Source: Siphonodentalium dalli (Eukaryota; Mollusca; Scaphopoda; Gadilida; Siphonodentaliidae). Taken from it: a stretch of 64,000 nucleotides of DNA. The first letter of the stretch is position 1. Every line of letters begins with the position of its first letter. Position numbers and translations under genes: made by a program. This document shows, piece after piece, positions 35,668 through 46,584 of this stretch. The stretch covers positions 240,849,530 to 240,913,529 of the forward strand of contig CP136065.1 of NCBI GenBank assembly GCA_032622095.1, written 5' to 3'. The notes below the pieces were generated by a model that was not told the DNA's origin, did not search any database, and was given only the letters and a program-made list of their open reading frames with translations.

Positions 35668-35948
35668 ATGGGAACACTGCGCGATTTGCAACTCGCTTTG
35701 TGCGAAAACTTGCAACAACTTCGCCAAAGAGATCAGTTAATTGACGAGCTAGAGAGTGAACTGGACCAAAAGGACACAATCATTCAGAAACTGCAAGTTC
35801 AACTAGATAAATACCGATCGGTTTTAAAACCTGGGAGTAAGACTGTGCACCACGAACGGACGAAGAGGACTGCTATTTCCGGAGAATCAGTGAACGCTCG
35901 GGAGATCCAATCCCTGAACGTGTTCAAACGTGTGAATAAATCGCAATG
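35668..35948 (+). CDS. PRKG1: cGMP-dependent protein kinase I, beta-type first coding exon (partial gene)
   Basis: The 93 complete codons plus two bases encode the N-terminus of cytosolic cGMP-dependent protein kinase, the Ser/Thr kinase that acts downstream of nitric oxide and natriuretic signalling. Seen: the protein begins [11 protein letters not shown] and has Leu/Ile every seventh residue at 4, 11, 18, 25, 32, 39, 46 and 53. This is the homodimerising, substrate-anchoring zipper. An autoinhibitory segment follows at 66-71 (KRTAIS). Known: vertebrate PKG I-beta has the same start, zipper phase and a KRQAIS pseudosubstrate. The start is the ATG at 35668; the upstream frame stays open but starts only with GTG and does not resemble the family. 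The exon ends in a split codon at ATG|GTAAGT, a strong donor. The cGMP-binding and kinase domains must lie on later exons, none of which was found here. The alternative is a processed or duplicated exon, but the intact frame and donor argue for a live gene. Confidence 0.93.
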
Positions 35949-35957
35949 GTAAGTCAC
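35949..35957 (+). promoter_or_regulatory. PRKG1: 5' splice donor of PRKG1 exon 1
   Basis: GTAAGTCAC follows the last coding bases CAATG. It matches the GTRAGT donor consensus and leaves two bases of a split codon. The frame reaches a TAA inside the donor itself if unspliced, so splicing is needed for a longer product. Confidence 0.85.
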
Positions 35958-36400
35958 TCATGTTTGAGTTCAAGTACTTTATCTGAATTAGCGTTAAAAC
36001 ACAGAAATAGATTTTTAGTAATGTTATTGTAATTTCACGTCATTTTGCCACTGTTGTTACAGTTGTTGTAGTTGTTGTTGCTGCTGCTGTTGTTAGTATT
36101 ATTATTAGTATTGCTATAAGACATCCTCGAAAAGTTTACTGATAGAACGTATTAGATAATATAAAAATGACGATAACGAGGACTGACGATGGATAACAGA
36201 GAGACTACCGCCATATCTATCTATCAATCTTCTTCTCCGTCTGCCCTCTTTTATGTATATGTTTATATATCACACTTAGCACTTTGTAAATATTGCACAT
36301 CTCACCAGTAATATGTGAACTCATGTCTTACGGACTAAATCCTAGCATATATAGCATAGCAAGAAACTTGGTTTTACTATATTTATACATTTCTACTTAA
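35955..36400 (+). other. PRKG1 first intron, 5' part
   Basis: No exon recognised. 36055-36115 is a GTT/GCT/ATT trinucleotide-rich tract. Confidence 0.5.
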
Positions 36401-36404
36401 AGTG

Positions 36405-36620
36405 GTATGAAACACTCCGGTAGGGTGATCAAATATAAATGGAGAATATTCTTGTTCAAAGTATAGTAATTTTTACAAATATTATATCCAAATTGACAAC
36501 ACACACCTTCATTATTGTATATTAATTAAATGCAGTGACTCGATGGCGAAATCTTTATCGTTAGTTTAACCGCGATAAAAATAGCAGACCAACTTGCATC
36601 CATACTCTATATATATGGAA
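36405..36620 (+). repeat. Dispersed repeat shared with 16725-16920
   Basis: ACACTCCGGTAGGGTGATCAA, TGACAACACACA, TATATTAATTAAATGCAGTG and CTCGATGGCGAA match 16745-16900 in order. Confidence 0.8.
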
Positions 36621-36689
36621 CGCAACCAAATCAACATCCATTAATTATATCACCACTCAACCGAGTCAACTGGCAGATTAAAGGAGCAT

Positions 36690-37000
36690 TAAGCGCCCAT
36701 TTCCAACGTGATTCGCGTGGCTCGATACAAGTTGCGTCTGCACAAAAATGGAAGCAAGTTGGTGTCTGCGCGCGACGTCATGTGTTTGATGTAATTTGGA
36801 CCAACCAATGTCCTCCATCCATGTTCCACAACGCGAAATCATATGTGAGTGTAACGCTCTGGAACCTGAATGGAGGACATTGTGGTTGGTTGAAATCACG
36901 TCATGTGGCGTAGCGCGCTGGCCCCAACTTGTTTTTATATATTGCATCTACGCAACTTGCAACGTGATATCAGATTATGGTTCTAAACAGACGCTAAATA
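36690..37000. mobile_element. Foldback element centred at ~36840
   Basis: ACCAACCAATGTCCTCCAT (36800-36818) pairs with ATGGAGGACATTGTGGTTGG (36871-36890). Pairing continues outward through GACGTCATG/ATGTGGCGTAGCGCGC and CAAGTTGCG/TACGCAACTTG. The termini are not sharply defined. Confidence 0.7.
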
Positions 37001-37021
37001 CTCCAAGTTGAGTGTAAATAT

Positions 37022-37170
37022 AAGAAATGGATGTTGATTTTGCTGCGTTCCATGGAGTTTGCATGGATGCAAATTGGGCTGACTTTTCGCTTTTGCGTCG
37101 CACACAAAATGTCTAGACTAACTTGATTTTACACTCCATGGAACGCAAGCAAATCAACATTCATTTCTTT
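37022..37170. repeat. Inverted repeat pair
   Basis: AAGAAATGGATGTTGATTTT, GCGTTCCATGGAGT (37022-37059) is the inverse of ACTCCATGGAACGCAAGCAA, ATCAACATTCATTTCTT (37132-37168). The same words start the neighbouring foldback at 36616-36645. Confidence 0.8.
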
Positions 37171-37179
37171 TGTGAAACA

Positions 37180-38350
37180 CCCCAGGTATCATCTGCAATT
37201 ATCGCGTGACATTGCAAGTCAGAGATCTTTAAATTGTTCCTCTTGCCCAATACATGCCATCGATGTCATTATCTCCGACATAGCTTAATGGCCTTGGGTT
37301 TTTTGAACAATTTCTAACATTTTGTGGGAAAATTCTTTCCGCTAATTGGTCATAATAACAACTTGCATGAAAGTATGACAGGGGTTTCATCCCTCATATT
37401 ACATTAAAACACTTGTAGATTTCATATACTTCAGCAGTTGGAAAATCGAGAAATGTCCAACCATATATTAGGGGTGTTAGTTTAAATTTTGCAACAGTCA
37501 AATGTTCCGATACTGGTTAGAAATTTCCACAGTTGATAATTTCGTGTGTCAGTGGGTAGGCGTAGTTCGAAATTCAGTTCGTAGTTCGCAGGCATTCCCA
37601 AATAAGATATTCTATCCACTTATCTGAAAACTTACCATATCAATATGCGAATGGCAATTGTCCTCTTCTCGCTAACATAGATGACGTCATAGATGCAAAG
37701 GCATATTGATGATTTATATGCTGGATTTTATTCTCATGACACATGATAGATGCGTGTTGAGATTAACATAACTTATATACAAAATTCGGTATCAAATATA
37801 CACCCGAACCATTCGAAAATGCGCGTACAAGAAATGTTTTAAATCGAAGAGAAAGTGGCGTTTATTCTGGTTTAAACAATATGTATTTCTTCCCAAAAAG
37901 ATATAATTATAAATATGACACATGTATATGAATAGAAGACTAGAAGGGAGGATATTCTAAATATTTTACTCCCATTTCTCTTTATGTGGAGCATCATCGA
38001 TAGGATTTCGCGCAAACTCCAGACAGAGTTATCTCCCATCGCTCCGCTGAGATACCACTGACATATAAGGACATTTGGTAAGGATTTCTGACATGATCTT
38101 AGTTCTTATGTTTTAGGATTAAAATTGTCTATGTCTGGATCAGTTCATATTCTTCTTATCAATACCGAAAGAATTACCATTATTGCAAACTTTTTGTGGT
38201 CAAAATAAGATAATAGGTGACTAAATATAGTTCCGACTATGTGTAAAAATAGATGTATCGGTGCGAAAAGTAACACCCTTGTGGCAGTGCTATATCGCAG
38301 TGTTAATGTAGAGGGCGCTGCATGGAATTTGGATAGGATCATTGTTGTAA
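37180..38350. other. Intronic spacer; no exon recognised
   Basis: No repeat or coding signal was identified on either strand. Confidence 0.4.
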
Positions 38351-38356
38351 TGTAAT

Positions 38357-38972
38357 GGCTGCGGACACACGTACCACAGCAGCGGTGGCATAGTAGGTGT
38401 GACAATTTATTATCGTGGAGTTTGGTGACAATTGGTCGCCATAATTACAATGCAACAGGTAGTCACGTCACCCGCTGCATATTCGTACAATGAATCTACC
38501 AAGCTCTACCAGCGTCGCGGTCGATCAACCTGAATGTATTGTCGCTCTTTAATCAACACGCAAACGTCGCAAAATAAAACACGTTATTGGGGAACTGTCT
38601 TAATACGAATGAAATTAAATATAAGTAGATAAACATGCATTGAGATCATATCAATAAAACGTACTACGTGCATGATAATTGGGTGAATGAGGGATTGCCA
38701 CTGTTAAACACAATTCTGGATGATCGATCGTGCAGTTATATATATCGCAGAGAATACAATGTAGCAAAACGTAATGAGTAGAGATCAACCTTGGTGAAAC
38801 GCAATGTGTTAATTGGTCCAGTCGACTCATTGTGCGGAAACTTAGAGGGCAACATGGCTAGCTATGGCACAGAATTATGACGTCCAATTGTCACCAAACT
38901 CCACCATATAATAAATTGTCACACCTACTATGCCATCGCTACTGTGGAACGTGTGTTTCTGTGTCCGCAGCC
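38357..38972. mobile_element. Long terminal-inverted-repeat element (616 bp)
   Basis: GGCTGCGGACACACGTACC starts the left arm and GTGTCCGCAGCC ends the right arm. Inverted similarity spans ~100 bp per arm, including GGCATAGTAGGTGTGACAAT and GAGTTTGGTGACAATTGG. No transposase frame. AAT lies at both outer edges, but a target duplication is not clear. Confidence 0.8.
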
Positions 38973-39165
38973 AATGCTAGCATTAATCGGCAGAAGATAT
39001 GATCCTTGTTGTACCAGAGCATTGTTAGCATTATTCGTCATATGATATGATGATTATTATACCAGTGCAATGTTAGCATTAATCATCAGAAGAGATGATC
39101 ATTATTGTACCAGTGCAACGTTAGCATTAATCATCAGAACTTCAACGTTGTTGTACCGTTCGCAT
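38971..39165 (+). repeat. 48-bp tandem repeat, ~4 copies
   Basis: TAGCATTA recurs at 38978, 39026, 39074 and 39122, each 48 bases apart, with TTGTACCAG(A/T)GCAA between. It begins at the edge of the preceding element. Confidence 0.85.
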
Positions 39166-39708
39166 TAAACTTCATTGACAGAATTGTCGCTTAATCGTGT
39201 AAGAAAATTAATGGAAATGACTCTTGATTTTTGGATAAAGATGCAGTCATACCTGGATTTGTTAATAACAACCAGCGTTTGGTAAAACCACATTGGATAA
39301 TTCCTCATATCAGAATGGCGAAGCAACATTCAATTATCATCTATGGACGATATGACTTCCTTCGAAAAGGGGATTCGCTATTAATGATTTTTTTTTTTAA
39401 ATCTTCAGTCAGTGCATATTTCATGCAGATTTATCATAAAGTATACTGAGCTTCAACGATTTCGTCACAATGAAAGACCGATATACTTAGTCATACCCTT
39501 TGAATCATGAATACAAGACACACATTTTACAGTTGTAAGATAATCTTAGCACCCAATTTCAACAATAAGGTATATATGCATGAGACTAAAGTTGTCATTA
39601 TGTGAGAAATAATCAAAATTTGAACAATATTTTGTGATATACTGGGCAAGTTTTTAGTTGCTATTCGAGCAATTTATTTGTAAAAACTTGGTGAATTTTG
39701 AATACTTG
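39166..39708. other. Intronic spacer; no exon recognised
   Basis: The 72-codon frame 39231-39449 is unrecognised; nothing else stands out. Confidence 0.4.
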
Positions 39709-39712
39709 TTAA

Positions 39713-40162
39713 ATATGCATAATTCGAATTAACGCTCCCAAATTACTATTGCTTTGGCTTCGGTGGTAAAACTTATTTGATTCGAGTCGAGGAACCCACT
39801 CATCAAAGCTCAGAGTGATCAGATATGGATTTCAAATTTTGTTTAATTCTCTAGATGTTTATTTATTTGTGGCTTGGTAAAAAGTCGTCAAACGACGGTC
39901 TCTGACCAAATTGCGGATGAAGATGGATAACTCTAAAAGCAAGTGGCTTTGAAATTTGAAAATTTGAAAATCCGACCATATTTCGTTGAACAAAATGTTG
40001 ATAGATAACACGTTTTGGGCAATTTTATACTTTAGTTGACTATGGTTAGCATTATTTTTGGGCAATTAATCGATTCTGATAACTGAAGCGGCACTTAAAA
40101 AAATATCATTGTTGTTGTTGGAATCTGATTATATGGGGACCATCGAATCGGATTGAGTACCT
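39713..40162 (-). mobile_element. R-family TTAA MITE, minus orientation (450 bp)
   Basis: TTAA at 39709-39712 and 40163-40166. Its inverse begins AGGTACTCAATCCGATTCGA and follows the other R copies to GGGAGCGTTAATTCGAATTA. The 49-bp-type monomer is present once. Confidence 0.85.
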
Positions 40163-40169
40163 TTAAAGG

Positions 40170-40605
40170 GTAATTTTTTGGATCTCAATTACATTTGTCA
40201 TTTAACCCATTCTTTACTAAATGGATTCTCCCGTCCGTTATGAAATTATACATATGACTGGTTTATTATTTATTTGGAGGGGTGTTGGAGATGAATCAGC
40301 AGACGACAATCAGAGAGAATTTATGATATATGTATATACAAGTATGTACTCTGAATATCAACATGATGAGCTGAATAAATTGAATTGAGTTGAATTGACG
40401 AAAAAAATAATACAAGTGCAGAAGAATTTATATTAATTTGTGCCAAGGGAAATATTCAGATAATTGGTTTCTTGAACTTATTATCTGAAGATTTCCTAAA
40501 AGGAAAAACACTTGAGGATTTAGTTAAGAAATTGTTATCAGAGTAGCACCATGCAAGCCTCTTAACCATTCCATGACTGCATGGAGCTTCCTGATTCTTT
40601 TGTGA
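40170..40605. other. Intronic spacer with a possible LINE tail
   Basis: 40373-40398 reads GAATAAATTGAATTGAGTTGAATTG; this could be a short tandem tail of a retroelement, but no coding part is visible. Confidence 0.35.
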
Positions 40606-40607
40606 AA

Positions 40608-40930
40608 ACCCTGTGCCAATGCATTCTCTTATATATGCGAATCGCCCAAGGGAGCATTGGATATAAAAGAGTATACATTGGCCAAACAATATTTACCTTG
40701 ACCGCCACAAAATGACTTGCATATATAAGAGAATGCACTGGCCTAACAATATTTACCTTGACCTCCAAAACAGACTCGCATATATAAGAGAATGTACTGG
40801 CCTAACAATATTCACCTTGACCTCCCAATGGGAGACTCGCATATATAAGAGAATGCATTGGCCTAACAATATTTACCTTGACCTCCCTATCGGAGACTCG
40901 CATATACAACAGAATGCAGTGGGGCAGGAT
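40608..40930 (+). repeat. Tandem array of P-palindrome arms, ~67-bp unit
   Basis: It starts like a P element (CCCTGTGCCAATGCATTCTC). Four units follow of GCATATATAAGAGAATGCA, TGGCCTAACAATATTTACC and TTGACCTCC. Single palindrome arms are therefore tandemly repeated with a spacer absent from intact P copies. Confidence 0.85.
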
Positions 40931-40934
40931 ATTT

Positions 40935-41436
40935 AATGCTGCACCAGTGCAGCTCCCGTTATGAACCACATGAAAGGGTTAAAATCTCCCACATTCCAAA
41001 TTTCCCTTAAAAAGAAAGCTCTCCTCATTCGCATGTGCGTTTATGCTGTGCACCTAATAGCCCGTGCTTGCTCAAGAACATTACTCGCCATGGGGTGCTG
41101 ATAAGAGCTTCTTTACACGGACATCTTGGAAAGCTCATCGCGATAAAGACATGCTTCTGTCGTATCTAGAGATTAAACGCAAATGGTTTGTTTATTGTCG
41201 AACCGTGTGGTGCAAGGTGTGGGTTCTTCGTGCTATACACAGGTTGAATATTTCCGTAATCAATCGTCTATGTGGTAGCAAAATTGGTGATTCATGCAAT
41301 AAGGAAACGAGCTCTAGATAATTCAATGTGTTTCTAGATAAGCCTTATTCCTAAATTTAACTACCATGATACCATCACGTCGATAATAAATAGCATTGGG
41401 AAAGTAACCTCGCGTGTGTACACCTGTGTTTTCCAG
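40935..41436. other. Intronic spacer; no exon recognised
   Basis: The 85-codon frame 41064-41321 was checked for cGMP-binding or kinase motifs of PKG and none was seen. Confidence 0.4.
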
Positions 41437-41439
41437 TAA

Positions 41440-41794
41440 AGCTAGCCACACATGCTTGCGTATGCGTTAGCGAAAATAATCGGATCCGTTCGTCGGATCC
41501 GTTCGTCGTGCAGTTGTGGTCATGCGAACGTTGTCCGATGGTGATCGTTTCAGTCACTTCACCATGGATTTACATGCGAACGCAAACGGAGCGACGATTT
41601 CTATCGGATGGAAAATACGAGTATTTTCGGTCCGATAAAAATCGGAGGCATTCGGACCGTCAGAATAGTTTCGCATCGGAACCGCATGCATGTGTGGGTG
41701 CCCGTGCATTTATATTTGATTTTCCGCCCGACAATCGCATGCGATAAAAATAACGCAACGCACCATACGCATACGCAAGCATGTGTGACTAGCT
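41440..41794. mobile_element. TAA-flanked MITE (355 bp), PIF/Harbinger-like
   Basis: The left end AGCTAGCCACACATGCTTGC and the right end, inverse AGCTAGTCACACATGCTTGC, continue through GTATGCGT. TAA flanks both sides (41437-41439, 41795-41797). The interior has tandem GGATCCGTTCGTC (41481-41507) and no transposase. Confidence 0.85.
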
Positions 41795-41799
41795 TAAGG

Positions 41800-42295
41800 A
41801 TTCAAGAAACGTTGCTCTGTCGACAATTTCACAATTGACACTCAAAGACACGTCTATTAATTTGTTCTCACTGTTTAGCTACCACTAAACCCACCTGGTT
41901 AAGTGGGGCGTCGGACAGATAGTTAAGTGGGACTTACTGTGTTGGCATTCTTCCCTACTGTTATCTGAACAATGAGGAGGCCGTGGTAGCGCCGAACTGC
42001 AATAAGCATATATTTCTTTATTGCCTCCTTCTGGGGAGAGTGAATGTCACACGCATGTGGTTGTACAAATTATACCAATACGTTATATCATTATATGAGA
42101 AAAATGGGGGGGGGGGAGAGAGAGAGAGAGAGAAAAATAAATAATAATCTCCACCTGTCTGCACCTGTGGGAAAATATTTAATAAACGTCATTATTTACT
42201 GACACATATATTCATGAATGTCACAAGCATATGAAGGTGGACTGTACACCAAATACAACCATTTATGTGGCCATCTCCTATTAAACTCAACAGTA
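41800..42295. other. Intronic spacer with a short LINE 3' tail
   Basis: 42006-42085 (CATATATTTCTTTATTGCCTCC, then GTACAAATTATACC) resembles the 3' terminus of the minus-strand LINE at 43631. 42104-42135 is a G run followed by (GA)n. Confidence 0.5.
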
Positions 42296-42299
42296 TATA

Positions 42300-42525
42300 T
42301 GCAAGAGGCCCCCCCCCCTTTCGTACGCCGTATTCCATGTCCTGTTATGAGGTACGCCGTATTCCGGCCCCTCTGTTAGGAGGTATTCGGTATTCCAAAT
42401 ATACCGGTATTCGTACGCCGACCTTCCAAAAAATGAAGTTTTCATATATTTTTATGGCTGTTAACTGGTATTCCGTATTCCACCCTCTGTATTAAGTGGT
42501 ATTCCGTATTCCATGGGGGGGGGGT
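42300..42525 (+). repeat. GTATTCC-rich low-complexity tract
   Basis: GCCGTATTCC, GGTATTCG and GGTATTCCGTATTCCA recur about twelve times, bracketed by C and G runs. No coding signal. Confidence 0.75.
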
Positions 42526-42769
42526 GGGGGCCTCATGCAACGCAGCAAATGAATGAATGTGCATAAGTATAACAAAATATGATTCGTACTCCCCTTTCCG
42601 CATCGACGTGATAGATAGTGAAATGATGCAAAATCTTCTCGACCCATCAGTATGGCCGGCTAATATTTTAGTTAGACGATTTTTCGAGCCCAAACGTCAA
42701 TGGAGCCAATATGACTCGCGATTTATACCGCATAGCTGGGACGTTCCGAACACAAACACTCACAACGGA

Positions 42770-43627
42770 TGATTCAATCAGATTAGCATCTTATAACTGT
42801 AAAGCAGTTAACCCTTTACCCAACAGAAGGGTCCTGTGCCAATGCATTCTCTTATATATGCGAGTCGACCATAGGTCGCCTCGCATATATAAGAGAATGC
42901 ATTGGCTTAACACATTAAAAATTATAAAATTGTTAAAGAATGTAAGAAAAAATGGTAAAAAGTGTTAAAAAAAGATTTTTTTTAGGCCAATGCATTCTCT
43001 TATATATGCGAGGCGACCTATGATCGACTCGCATATATAAGAGAATGCATTGGCACAGGGCATAACTGTAACCATCACAATGTGGTCAATGAGCCTGTTC
43101 CAATTATATTCATATTTGTATGGTTCTATTGAGACAGACCGAATATATTTTAGGCTGTTGAAGCTTTATTTGGCCGGTTTTGTCCGGTTTGTTGGGTAAA
43201 GGGTTAAGTCATCGATTATAACCGTGAATGACATATGTAACAAACCTGACGTTGTGCTCCTACAGGAACACTGGTTGCTAAAACACGAACTCCATATCCT
43301 CCTTTCAATACATTTTGACTTCGAAGCAGAAGGTGTATCGGCTGTTCAGTGCGACGATGCAATTTTAATCGGACGTCCTTATGGTGGAACTGCGCTAATG
43401 TGGAGAAAGTCGTTATTTAATTTGACTGAATTTTTGACATACGGTGACCCTAGGATCATCGGACTGAAAATAACTGGTAGTAGTACTTCCCTCCTGATTC
43501 TCTGTGTATATTTGCCAGTGGACGAGTCTGGCAATTCCGAAGAATATAATCATTATCTTGGAATGATAGGGTCTATAATAGAGGATTCCGGAACACCTAA
43601 TGTTTTTGTGGTTGGTGACTTTAATGC
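42770..43627 (+). pseudogene. LINE apurinic/apyrimidinic-type endonuclease domain, interrupted
   Basis: Before the MITE the frame reads DSIRLASYNCKA. After it, DICNKPDVVLLQEHWLLKHEL, RPYGGTALMWRK, ITGSSTSLLILCVYLP and VFVVGDFNA. These are the N (SYNCKA), QE and GDFN signatures of the Mg-dependent endonuclease that nicks the genomic target. The MITE at 42812-43203 replaces no residues except its TTAA duplication. The domain is cut at GDFNA by the minus-strand LINE, and the SDH end is found again only at ~46585. About 80 residues in between are absent, so the domain is dead. Confidence 0.88.
42812..43203 (-). mobile_element. P-family TTAA MITE, copy 6
   Basis: TTAA at 42808-42811 and 43204-43207; inverted orientation relative to copies 1-5. 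Inserted in the LINE endonuclease frame. Confidence 0.92.
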
Positions 43628-44298
43628 ATATATATTCTTTATTGCCTCCTCGTGGGAGAGAGTGTACACGTAGAGCATGACAGTGTGTTTGATATTTACA
43701 GGTGCAAATTATATACAATATAATAGGTACATATACAATTATGTGTATGGTCGTGCCGGCAATTCGGCAGAAATATTGTGCGTGGGATAAGCACATGCGT
43801 TTGGAGGGATTCATGATCTAGGTGAGGTATGGTCAGGAATAGTCCAACTTCGATAAAGGTTTTATGCCATGGGTTGAGATGAGATCCTGTATAATAGCGA
43901 CGTTAATTGTTAGATATGACATGCGGAAAATTACATATGTATAAGCTATACTACCCAGATCGATGACCAGAACTTGTTAATAATCGAGATTAAAGTGCGA
44001 CCTCACGTGCGTCACATAGTAATTTAGTATGCGTGGGATTTGTGTTGGGGATACCCAAAATAAGCTAGTTAAGCAATGAGCAATTTGACGAATTGATCTG
44101 ACTCTGAACGTTCACAATGGTGACATTTAAGAACATAACCATTATCTACATTATGTATTTCGGTGGTCACATAATTGCGAAATATTCATTTAGTTATCGA
44201 TTAACAGGTGTGGTGGTCTTAGTGTACGAATAGATCAATCTCATGACAGTGGCAGACATCTGATGTTAGTACATCGATACACATATTATATTAGTCAA

Positions 44299-44640
44299 TC
44301 AGGTGCTGTTCAATGTCTTCACGATTCTGCTAGAAAATAGCAAAAAATATGCTGTTTCAGTGACTACATTGTCAATTGCTGGTGCCAACTCCACTGAAAT
44401 ATGCACACAGGAGGCACCGAGGATAATCGCCACCAATTGTTGAAGCGACATGCTGTCCAGGAACATATACATTGGAATACCATAGTTGTCAATAATAAGG
44501 TTCCAATAATTATATCGCATCTGGATAATCGCATCCGAGCTACATGTCCAAATTACGTGCATCAATTCATTGCTGTATCTCGAACCACACTTAAGACACA
44601 GAACATTATTGTCATGTGTAGATTTATTGAGGAGTAAGGC
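44299..44640 (-). pseudogene. LINE ORF2 C-terminus with Cys/His motif, downstream piece
   Basis: Minus-strand translation reads ALLLNKSTHDNNVLCLKCGS, then NELMHVIWTCSSDAIIQMR, a CxxC-H-C knuckle. DSMSLQQLVAIILGAS follows, ending NST-stop at 44299. It joins in frame, apart from the inserted element, to TKTPA at 46363. The typical role is nucleic-acid binding at the end of the reverse transcriptase. Confidence 0.8.
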
Positions 44641-46362
44641 CAGCGGTCAGATGCTCGTAGCCCGTTTATATATAACCATGGGTATATGCCAGATATAACC
44701 GTACACAAAAACCGCCGTTATTTTGACCGTGTATTTTATCCATGGTGTGTGTGCCTGTGGTTGTCCGTAACCTGGTGCCCGGTGTTATTGCTTTGAAAGG
44801 TAATCATGTTCGACTGGTATTTGTAGATTGGTAATGAGATTAGCGGTTTCTATGTCTTGTCTGGTCATATTTACTCTTTGAACTTTGTCTGACGCACTTT
44901 TTTATACTATAATTTGCGCAACAGGAGCGCAGGGAAATCGCACGTCGAGTCGGTTTAAGGGTTTTTAGAAAAAAATATTTATATGATATAGAGAGGCCAA
45001 CAGAACAATGGTTATGAGAGCTCATTTCTCCCTGATATCTGCTCCATGTGTGGTCTACTCCTTTCAAACAGTGGTGGCGCCAGGATATCGCAGGGGCCAT
45101 AAACGATTCCCCAACAGGGGACGGGCTTTAGCTACCGGGTTGACCATTGCAGATCTCACCGACGGGGGTGGCTATCCCTCCCGACATGGGTGGGGGATGA
45201 TGCCCCCTGACTACTCCCCGGGTGCCACCCAACATAGTTTACTATCAATGACTTCTCTTCTTCAGTGAATGCAAGACCGCGCTCTTAGCATGGGGTGCCA
45301 AGCAGGGACGTGTCGACGGGGGAGGTCATGCAGGGGTCTTACCCCCCCCCAAACTGTAGTCAAACCTAATGCAACATTAATTGGAAAATTCACACCAAAA
45401 TTAGGTTGAAATTGTCTCATAGTTTTATTTTCCAACAATTTCTTAGTGACGAATTTGTGTTTTTAGACCAACATTTGCATATCTCCCTTTCATTTGCAAA
45501 ATTCTGGACTGAAATGGCCACCAGTTGGCAATTTTCAAACCTAAGGGTGAGTGTCAGGTTAAGAATTTCCCCGAATTGGAACGCTTGAGGCCAGTCTAGA
45601 TGCTAGGATTGTCAAATTTTCATATTCAGTTTTTCAAAATGTTCTCGCAACGGACCTAACCATCGGCCGATCCGTGTGTTCTGTGCCCTTGCCAGTAGTT
45701 ACTTGCTAATTAATTTAGGGTGTAAATTTGTCTGACGTTATATCACTAGATGCTAGGATTTTTAAAATCTCATACTGGGCCGAACCATCCTTTTCATCGC
45801 CTGTATGGCCAGTGGTCACAAGACTACTGGTCCATTTAGAATAGGCTACCATCTAGTAGTCTGTGAGGGAACATTTGGGGGAAATCAAAGCACCGGGGGG
45901 TGTACAAATTGAATTACGCAAACTTGTGAGTTTAGTGTGATTCAATGGGGTGGGGTGCAGTTGGAAATTCCAAGGTGGAGACCACCCCAACGAAAACCCT
46001 CTAGCCAAGTCCCGGGTGCCAAATATCCCAGACTCAACCAGGGGTGCCCCTCGCGAATTAGTTTCTGCTTTCGGCATAGGCCTATTTGTTTTCTATCCGA
46101 GAATACATTTCTCCGGCGGCAATATATTGACCATACTCTGAACGAAAACGCTTCCGTGGCGATCACACGGTAATGTCGTCTGCAAATAAGACGATAATTG
46201 TGTTGTAGAAATGATATGGAAGACCAACTGTGAAAAAAAACGCAACATCAAAATACACAGGACAAGGCTTATCGATCCAAACCGTGGAGTGTGTTTTCAT
46301 TGTGTATTTCTCGCATATACCCATGGTTATATATAAACGGGCTACGAGCATCTGACCGCTGG
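44641..46362. mobile_element. 1.72-kb element with perfect 50-bp terminal inverted repeats
   Basis: The left end CCAGCGGTCAGATGCTCGTA continues through GCCCGTTTATATATAACCAT to GGGTATATGC. The right end at 46313-46362 is its exact inverse. CAGCG termini resemble hAT elements, but no 8-bp target duplication is visible (flanks AGTAAGGC and GTGTTTTA). Interior frames (45008-45268 and several at 45853-46173) have no recognisable transposase. Confidence 0.82.
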
Positions 46363-46575
46363 TGTTTTAGTGCCACGGCTACGCATTAATTCCCATATGT
46401 TCCAGCTGTCCAGTGGATGCGGGTGACACTGTACCAACATAGCCAAGCTAGTCGTGGCACGTGTAGAGTTGAACCACTCTGCACAATAGTTTTGTTCAAT
46501 AGCCTGGCGACTGTGTTTTTTTCCAGATATCATCAGAAGGGAATATTCCGTTATCAAGGAAATCGTTTATAGTTA
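46363..46575 (-). pseudogene. LINE ORF2 C-terminal region, upstream piece
   Basis: Minus-strand translation reads DFLDNGIFPSDDIWKKHSRQ, AIEQNYCAEWFNSTRATTSL and SWNIWELMRSRGTKTPA. The frame is open to the edge of the inverted-repeat element at 46362 and resumes in the piece at 44299-44640. The order and spacing match the post-RT region of non-LTR elements. Confidence 0.75.
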
Positions 46576-46584
46576 TGACTATAT

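Larger units (their letters stand above)
43631..46580 (-). mobile_element. Minus-strand LINE fragment (5'-truncated), itself interrupted
   Basis: Read on the minus strand it runs from ~46580 to a 3' end GGCAATAAAGAATATATA at 43631, with the polyadenylation signal AATAAA. It lies within the plus-strand LINE. The 3' UTR occupies 43631-44298. The 5' boundary is uncertain by ~10-20 bases. Confidence 0.8.

Noticed and set aside
41064..41321. Second PRKG1 exon
   Set aside because: VWCKVWVLRAIHR loosely recalls the cyclic-nucleotide domain wording, but the GELAxLY and phosphate-binding motifs are absent and there are no matching splice sites.
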